Assembly (NCBI GenBank): GCA_026395455.1
Contig: JAPLYR010000084.1
Location: forward strand, 1 to 10,594
Length of the DNA: 10,594 bases
Source of the DNA: Candidatus Roizmanbacteria bacterium
GTDB taxonomy: Bacteria > Patescibacteriota > Microgenomatia > UBA1406 > GWC2-37-13
Direction of reading: 5' to 3'
Position 1 is the first letter of the stretch. Each line of letters opens with the position of its first letter. The position numbers and the translations under genes are program-made. Below the pieces are notes generated by a model. It had not been told where the DNA came from. It searched no databases and saw nothing but the letters and a program-made list of their open reading frames with translations. Shown one piece after another: positions 6,803 through 10,594 of this stretch.

Positions 6803-7846
6803 TTACCGCAATGCGTTTGCAATATGATATGACATAAGATATGAAATCAAAGATTCAGCTCCTTGATCTCCATTTACTCCATTTTTATTTAAGCCGTCAT
6901 GACAGCCAAATGTTGTTTTATCATATAATGGGAGTCCTGATGTGTTCTCACCCAAAAACCATTCAAAGCATTGTCTTACAAACTTTTTATATTCTTCATT
7001 GCCAGTAAGTTTATATGCTTGATTAAGTACGAGTATCATTGAGGCAGGATCTTCCGGTTGTTGATCGAACATACTTCTTATTTTATTTTTTTCATACCAG
7101 TGTGCATTTCCGATGGGGACGTATTTATCATCTATATATGTGATACCAATAAGAAATCTGAGAGTTTTTTCACCGACTTCACTATATGTATTATCGCTTA
7201 TCAGTTCGCTCGCAATTAACAGACTCTCAGGTAGTATTCCATTATTGTATGTAAATTTATTTTCAAACCAAACCCAGGATTTATCAGAATTTTTTTGAAA
7301 TGAATGAATAAGATTGTCTGCGTATTTTTTAATTGTTTCCAGTAGTTCTTTTTGAAGGGAGGGAATCTTTTTTTGAGCAAGTGCAAAAGCCTTTATAGCA
7401 AAAGCTTGGGCGCGTAAATGGGTAAAGGTTCGACTTTGTTTAAATGAGATGAGAAATAATTTTTCTGCCTCTGTTCTTAATGGGAGTGAAAGAGATGTGT
7501 TTATTATGACTTCTGCAAGCGCCCATAAAACGCGTCCTTGAACATCTTCCAAATTTTCATTTGTATTTTGTTTTGAAGGAACTTTCCCCTCAAAATCAAT
7601 ATAATTAACAAAAATTCCATTAGCCTGAAGACATTTTTTAACAAAATCAAAATAAATAGAAATGAGACCTACCAATTCCTTTTTATTATCATTTTGTATC
7701 AACCATGAACACACAATAAGCGCACGTGCATTATCATCTAAGGTATAGCCAAAATCCACATTAGGGGTGGTTCCTGAGGCAAATTGGAACATACCAAACT
7801 CATCTGTCATTCTTATAAGGTGGTCCAATTTGAGGGGAGGGATCAT
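6803..7846 (-). CDS. (alpha/alpha)6-barrel glycosidase-like protein
   Basis: A 347-aa, mainly helical protein that I take to be a six-hairpin (alpha/alpha)6 toroid. It is the domain usually found beside or fused to GT4 glycosyltransferases of this type. Recognisable blocks are LDHLIRMTDEFGMFQFA (7-23), YTLDDNARAL (34-43), NLEDVQGR (98-105), NNGILPESLL (201-210), QQPEDPASM (262-270) and the C-terminal GVNGDQGAESLISYL (323-337). Asp/Glu residues in LDDNAR, EDVQGR and DQGAES could line an active-site cleft, but the catalytic pair is not established. There is no signal peptide. Its ATG overlaps the TGA of the glycosyltransferase (ATGA), which indicates translational coupling and probably stoichiometric assembly. 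In many other bacteria I recall the same two modules as one polypeptide. The reaction is unknown; trimming of a mannose-containing glycan is a guess from the neighbours. Confidence 0.7.
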   Translation of the reverse strand: MIPPLKLDHLIRMTDEFGMFQFASGTTPNVDFGYTLDDNARALIVCSWLIQNDNKKELVGLISIYFDFVKKCLQANGIFVNYIDFEGKVPSKQNTNENLEDVQGRVLWALAEVIINTSLSLPLRTEAEKLFLISFKQSRTFTHLRAQAFAIKAFALAQKKIPSLQKELLETIKKYADNLIHSFQKNSDKSWVWFENKFTYNNGILPESLLIASELISDNTYSEVGEKTLRFLIGITYIDDKYVPIGNAHWYEKNKIRSMFDQQPEDPASMILVLNQAYKLTGNEEYKKFVRQCFEWFLGENTSGLPLYDKTTFGCHDGLNKNGVNGDQGAESLISYLMSYHIANALR

Positions 7847-8997
7847 AAGTTGAGTAATTCAATATATTTTTCTGCTACATTACTCCACAGCATATAACGA
7901 GTTTTATTGTATGCATTCAAATGCATTTGCTCTAATCTTTTTTTATCACTGAGTAAGTCTAATAACGCCTCTGAAATTGCAGGAGAATCTTTAATAGGGA
8001 CCAATCTTCCAATATCACTTGTAACCACTTCTTTTGCTTGAGCAAACTGAGTGCTGATAACTGCTCGACCCGCACCAAGAGCATAAGAGAGTGTGCCACT
8101 TACTGCCTGATTAGGATTGGTTGAAGAAGATATATAAAGATCTGTTGCTTTTAAAAATCCAAATAGGTTTGGCAAACTTAAATATTGATCATAAAACTTT
8201 ACATGTTTTTGTAATCCTAATTTTTTGACAAGTTTTATCAGTTCTATACGGTATTCCTCACCTTCATTTCTTCGAATAACGGGATGGGTTTCACCTAAGA
8301 CAAGATAAAGAATGGAAGGGTTTTTTTTGATAACTTCTGGAAGTGCATTTATCACATATTCAATACCTTTTCCACGACTCAAAAGTCCAAAGGTTGTTAC
8401 AACAGTGCGTTTTTGCAATTCAAGTTTTGCTTTATATTTTTTTTGTAAAGCAAATTCAGTGGGATGAATGCCGTGTGGGATAACAAATACTTTACCTATA
8501 CTTTCAGGATATATCTGTTCCACCATTTCTTTTGAACGTTCTGTCAGAACAACCAATGTGTTTGCACGTTTAACAATTGCCTCCGTTACAGCCTTCATTT
8601 TTGGGAGAGGGAACGGGAGGATTGTATGGAGAGTTACAAGAATTGGTTTTTTACATTGCTGCATAAAATACAATATCTTATTGCCTTCAGTGCCACCAAA
8701 GATGCCATATTCATGTTGCACAATTGCAGCAGAAATATTTACATCTTCATTTACGATTTTCGCGAGTTTAATATATGCTTTTTTACTGTTTTGATCAATT
8801 TCCCATTCAACCTCTTTTGGATACTTATACGTATCAAGAGGTGTCAAATTAAATGCTGCCACCTTACATTGAATACGTTCTTCAAGAAATTTTGCACAGA
8901 AAGTGAGTAAATCCTGGGTAAATGTTGCTATTCCGCATTCACGAGGGGGATAGGTGCTTAAAAAGATTATCGTACGCTTACTTTGTGCTGGTTTGAT
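7843..8997 (-). CDS. GT4-type glycosyltransferase, start codon unclear
   Basis: A GT-B fold glycosyltransferase. The first possible standard start is GTG at 8862 (339 aa), but the frame upstream is open and encodes the expected first Rossmann strand and loop. This begins with TIIFLSTYPPRECGIATFTQ from codon 8973. The real protein is therefore about 380 aa. No in-frame ATG, GTG or TTG exists between the upstream stops (TGA/TAA at 9084-9079) and 8862; I place the end at the ATC at 8997 only as a nominal limit. Downstream features are HEYGIFGG, the inter-domain VFVIPHGIHPTEF, donor-domain FGLLSRGKGIEYVI and SGTLSYALGAGRAVIST. The classical E-x7-E motif is not conserved, as in this subfamily. The donor is probably a nucleotide sugar such as GDP-mannose (inference from the GH130-like neighbours). 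It overlaps the next gene by ATGA. Confidence 0.8.
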   Translation of the reverse strand: MKPAQSKRTIIFLSTYPPRECGIATFTQDLLTFCAKFLEERIQCKVAAFNLTPLDTYKYPKEVEWEIDQNSKKAYIKLAKIVNEDVNISAAIVQHEYGIFGGTEGNKILYFMQQCKKPILVTLHTILPFPLPKMKAVTEAIVKRANTLVVLTERSKEMVEQIYPESIGKVFVIPHGIHPTEFALQKKYKAKLELQKRTVVTTFGLLSRGKGIEYVINALPEVIKKNPSILYLVLGETHPVIRRNEGEEYRIELIKLVKKLGLQKHVKFYDQYLSLPNLFGFLKATDLYISSSTNPNQAVSGTLSYALGAGRAVISTQFAQAKEVVTSDIGRLVPIKDSPAISEALLDLLSDKKRLEQMHLNAYNKTRYMLWSNVAEKYIELLNL

Positions 8998-9004
8998 AGC
9001 CTTA

Positions 9005-9010
9005 AGTATA
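9005..9010 (-). promoter_or_regulatory. Putative -10 box before the glycosyltransferase
   Basis: TATACT on the minus strand, identical to the hexamer used by the PfkB-type gene. It would start transcription near 8998, within the open frame and just ahead of the conserved N-terminal strand. No -35 or TGn extension. It supports initiation of translation shortly downstream, although no standard start codon is there. Confidence 0.3.
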
Positions 9011-9041
9011 CTCTTATTTTGATCAGAATGATGAAGGAATA

Positions 9042-9503
9042 CTAGTCTAGGTGTGGGTCGTCGCAGACAAATTTTTCTTTATCAACTCCATATTCTGAAT
9101 GACATTGCTCTTTTGCGTGTTTACATGCGTAGGGAATACCTAAACAGTCACGTGTTTCGGAACACATCGTTGTTCTATATCCAACTTGTTCAGCCTTCCA
9201 ACCAAAACATTGGCAAATCATGGTTGTTTTTGCGTCAAGTGGTCTGATTTTCCGATAGGTTTTAGGAAATAAAAATATAAAAAGGATAAGGAGTGCGATA
9301 AAAATAATATTGCCAAAAAATTTCTTTATAAACTGTACTTTCTTTCTTTTAACTAAAAGGACAATAAAAAAAATAATAACTAATAGGATTGGAATGACTG
9401 CAAATATTAAAACCAATTCAAGATCAAATGGGGAAGGATAGGGAGATAACATGGGACACAAATCTCCACCTACAGCTGACGGGTCAACGGGGGATGTATG
9501 CAT
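9042..9503 (-). CDS. Cys-rich two-TM membrane protein, unknown function
   Basis: A 153-aa protein not recognised as a named family. Two hydrophobic helices are visible, about 28-51 and 64-80, joined by a strongly basic loop (VKRKKVQFIKK, 51-61). By the positive-inside rule the loop is cytoplasmic and both termini lie outside. The outer C-terminal part (90-153) carries seven cysteines: C97, C99, C114, C120, C127, C134 and C147. They sit in a pattern resembling ICQCFGWK...CLGIPYAC. C16 lies in the N-terminal outer segment, so four disulfides or a metal site are possible. The ATG at 9503 is supported by an extended -10 box 9 nt upstream. It lies between tRNA-His and the glycosyltransferase and could be the first gene of the sugar operon; its stop is about 70 nt before the glycosyltransferase's first conserved strand. 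A role in envelope assembly is only a guess. Confidence 0.75.
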   Translation of the reverse strand: MHTSPVDPSAVGGDLCPMLSPYPSPFDLELVLIFAVIPILLVIIFFIVLLVKRKKVQFIKKFFGNIIFIALLILFIFLFPKTYRKIRPLDAKTTMICQCFGWKAEQVGYRTTMCSETRDCLGIPYACKHAKEQCHSEYGVDKEKFVCDDPHLD

Positions 9504-9512
9504 TTGTGATTA

Positions 9513-9521
9513 ATAGTAGCA
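9513..9521 (-). promoter_or_regulatory. Extended -10 promoter of the Cys-rich protein gene
   Basis: TGCTACTAT (TGn plus TACTAT) ends 9 nt before the ATG at 9503, predicting an essentially leaderless transcript starting near 9506. The same hexamer with a TGn extension occurs in the internal promoter at 6749-6757. No clear -35. Read-through from the tRNA-His promoter is also possible. Confidence 0.5.
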
Positions 9522-9548
9522 GATTAAACGGAGGAATAACACAAAGTG

Positions 9549-9624
9549 GGTGACTGACGGGAGTTGAACCCGCAACATTCGCCTCCACAGGGCGACGCTC
9601 TAACCAGGTTGAGCTACAGCCACC
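9549..9624 (-). tRNA. tRNA-His (GTG anticodon)
   Basis: A full cloverleaf on the minus strand. The acceptor stem is GTGGCTG / CAGTCAC (one G-U pair). The D-arm is GCTC/GAGC with loop AACCTGGTTA, and the anticodon stem is TCGCC/GGCGA with loop CTGTGGA, giving anticodon GTG. The variable loop has five bases and the T-arm is GCGGG/CCCGT with loop TTCAACT. The histidine identity pair is encoded: an extra G(-1) at 9624 opposite C73 at 9549. CCA is not encoded (the sequence after C73 is CAC), so a CCA-adding enzyme must complete it. It lies just upstream of the Cys-rich protein gene. Confidence 0.97.
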
Positions 9625-9635
9625 AATAGATGTAT

Positions 9636-9641
9636 ATTATA
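9636..9641 (-). promoter_or_regulatory. -10 box of tRNA-His
   Basis: A perfect TATAAT on the minus strand, ending 11 nt before G(-1) of the tRNA; the predicted start is near 9629, leaving a 5' leader of about 5 nt for RNase P to remove. It is divergent from the promoter of the gene at 9714. No strong -35. Confidence 0.6.
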
Positions 9642-9675
9642 CAGCCTAGTCGAGTATTCTGAAACTGATATTATC

Positions 9676-9704
9676 TTGTAACTTATTTGTAAAGCAGGTA
9701 TTAT
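9676..9704 (+). promoter_or_regulatory. -35/-10 promoter of the single-TM protein gene
   Basis: TTGTAA (9676-9681), an ideal 17-nt spacer, and TATTAT (9699-9704, 5 of 6). The -10 ends 9 nt before the ATG at 9714, so the mRNA would begin about 3 nt ahead of the start codon. No Shine-Dalgarno is required or seen. Confidence 0.6.
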
Positions 9705-9713
9705 AAGGCAGAC

Positions 9714-10136
9714 ATGAAACTAAAACAGATAGAGGAAATAGCAACGCGACAAGTGCCTATTTGGCAGCCAGCCCTCTTAGTTTCACTTCTTTTAGCTGGC
9801 TACATAGTTGTTCCTCTTATTTCCAAAAAGTCTTCCACTCCTCAAAAGACTGTATCTTCAGGTTCTACTTTGGGAGTTAATACGATCAAAGATCAGTTGA
9901 ATAACGGGATACATAATGTCGTGAAACCAGCAACAGATGAGATACAGAAACAGGCAGGAGTGGTTCTTGGCATAGCTCAACAAACAGTGCAACAGACGGT
10001 ACAAGATGTCGCGTCAAAATCAGCAGAACAAGCAAAAGAGTTTGTATTCGATAATACATTTGGAAAAGTTCTTCAAAACATCAATACTCTTCCTTCTGAC
10101 CAACAAGACCTCATAAAAAAAGCAATTTGCAAATAA
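9714..10136 (+). CDS. Single-TM hypothetical protein with Gln/Ala-rich helical domain
   Basis: A 140-aa protein that I do not recognise. A short N-terminal region with mixed charge (1-13) is followed by one hydrophobic helix (about 17-37, PIWQPALLVSLLLAGYIVVP region) and a KKSS stop-transfer, then a Ser/Thr-rich linker to about 52. The remainder (55-118) is predicted helical and rich in Gln, Val, Ala and Lys, with a loose repeat QQTVQQTVQDV at 89-99. This suggests an amphipathic or coiled-coil helix. The end (IKKAICK) has the only cysteine. The helix could be an uncleaved signal anchor; which side the domain lies on is unclear. A good -35/-10 pair with predicted leaderless start supports it as a real gene. 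It is followed 28 nt later by the MBL-fold gene, which has its own promoter. Confidence 0.72.
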   Translation: MKLKQIEEIATRQVPIWQPALLVSLLLAGYIVVPLISKKSSTPQKTVSSGSTLGVNTIKDQLNNGIHNVVKPATDEIQKQAGVVLGIAQQTVQQTVQDVASKSAEQAKEFVFDNTFGKVLQNINTLPSDQQDLIKKAICK

Positions 10137-10155
10137 CAAGTCATTTTGGTATCTT
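10127..10155 (+). promoter_or_regulatory. Promoter of the MBL-fold hydrolase gene
   Basis: TTGCAA (10127-10132), a 17-nt spacer, and an extended -10 TGGTATCTT (10147-10155). The -35 lies inside the last codons of the upstream gene. The -10 ends 9 nt before the ATG at 10165, again predicting a nearly leaderless mRNA. Confidence 0.55.
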
Positions 10156-10164
10156 TATACCACT

Positions 10165-10594
10165 ATGGAAATAAAATATCTTGCTCACTCGTCCTTTCTC
10201 ATCAAAACAAAAGATGCAAAGGTTGTTATGGATCCATTTGATCCAAAATTTGTCGGGCTGAAATTTTCAAAACAGGAAGCAGACGTTGTAACCATTTCAC
10301 ATGCACACAAAGATCATTCTTATACAGAGCTTATTGAAGGTACACCATTAATCCTTACATGGCCTGGTCAATTTGAAAAAAAAGGAGTTCGCATTTGGGG
10401 ATATAGTTCATTTCACGATAAGGTAGAGGGGAAAGAAAGAGGAGAAAATGTAATGTATAAGTTTGAATCAGAAGGAGTTTCAATTCTTCACTGTGGTGAC
10501 TTGGGAGCTGTTCCTTCTGATGTTCAAATCGATGAAATTGGAGATGTTGACATCCTCCTTGTTCCAGTGGGAGGGAAGTATGCACTCACAGCTG
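10165..10594 (+). CDS. MBL-fold metal-dependent hydrolase (UlaG-like), 3' end outside window
   Basis: The first 143 codons of a metallo-beta-lactamase-fold hydrolase (Lactamase_B_3/UlaG-like type); the reading frame is still open at the window edge. After the N-terminal strands (IKYLAHSSFLIKT, 3-15) and MDPFDP (22-27), the metal-binding motif HxHxDH is present as HAHKDH, 46-51. A second ligand region, LHCGDLG (108-114), follows. These residues normally hold two metal ions that activate water for hydrolysis of a phosphoester, lactone or similar bond. The substrate cannot be told. Proteins of this short type are usually 200-250 aa and cytoplasmic, so roughly a third may be missing. It starts 28 nt after the preceding gene, with its own promoter. 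Confidence 0.9.
   Translation, partial: MEIKYLAHSSFLIKTKDAKVVMDPFDPKFVGLKFSKQEADVVTISHAHKDHSYTELIEGTPLILTWPGQFEKKGVRIWGYSSFHDKVEGKERGENVMYKFESEGVSILHCGDLGAVPSDVQIDEIGDVDILLVPVGGKYALTA

Noticed and set aside
7843..7845. Alternative genetic code with TGA read as glycine (code 25)
   Set aside because: TGA serves as the stop in the ATGA overlap, exactly where the glycosyltransferase family ends, and the other genes end at TAA or TAG without in-frame TGA. Table 11 fits.
8468..8910. Overlapping plus-strand open frames opposite the glycosyltransferase
   Set aside because: They lie antisense to strongly conserved glycosyltransferase codons, have no promoter or Shine-Dalgarno, and their products look like low-complexity antisense translation.
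10355..10585. Minus-strand open frame near the right edge
   Set aside because: It is antisense to the metallo-beta-lactamase-fold gene, whose metal-binding motif proves the plus strand is coding.
1..10594. CRISPR array, insertion sequence or toxin-antitoxin pair
   Set aside because: No regularly spaced repeats, no terminal inverted repeats with a transposase, and no small gene pair with toxin/antitoxin features were found on reading both strands.

Overview
This is an AT-rich, densely packed bacterial window with short intergenic gaps and very short or absent 5' leaders. It carries many genes typical of small-genome bacteria of the Candidate Phyla Radiation (Patescibacteria, for example Microgenomates-like lineages). 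That assignment is an inference from gene style, namely a YvlD-type 'holin' protein, a stand-alone RRM protein, small single-TM proteins and two-domain GH130-like proteins. There is no marker gene here that proves it. TGA behaves as a stop, so the standard bacterial code (table 11) fits.

Left part (1-3030): rlmN (23S rRNA/tRNA m2A methyltransferase) lies on the minus strand, divergent from a PfkB-family sugar kinase on the plus strand. A small RNA-recognition-motif protein follows, with its own extended -10 promoter, an untranslated leader of over 100 nt and a strong Shine-Dalgarno. A four-helix YvlD/'phage holin 4_2' membrane protein converges on it, and a long hairpin lies between the two stop codons.

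Centre (3068-~9000, minus strand): this is the most interesting region, a compact carbohydrate locus of four genes. In transcription order they are a GT4-type glycosyltransferase, an (alpha/alpha)6-barrel glycosidase-like protein that overlaps it by ATGA, and two long proteins each built from two GH130-like five-bladed beta-propeller units. GH130 enzymes act mainly on beta-mannosides, and the related GT108 enzymes of Leishmania make and degrade a beta-1,2-mannan reserve. The locus could therefore make or turn over a mannose-containing oligosaccharide or storage glycan. No substrate can be read from the sequence. The glycosyltransferase has an intact N-terminal domain in frame but no ATG, GTG or TTG in front of it.

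Right part (9042-10594): a Cys-rich two-TM membrane protein and tRNA-His lie on the minus strand upstream of the sugar locus. Divergent from them are a single-TM alanine/glutamine-rich hypothetical protein and the 5' part of an UlaG-like metallo-beta-lactamase-fold hydrolase cut by the window edge.

A recurring regulatory pattern is that five protein genes have a -10 element (three of them extended TGn-type) ending only 8-9 nt before the start codon. This predicts leaderless or nearly leaderless mRNAs, in contrast to the SD-led RRM gene.
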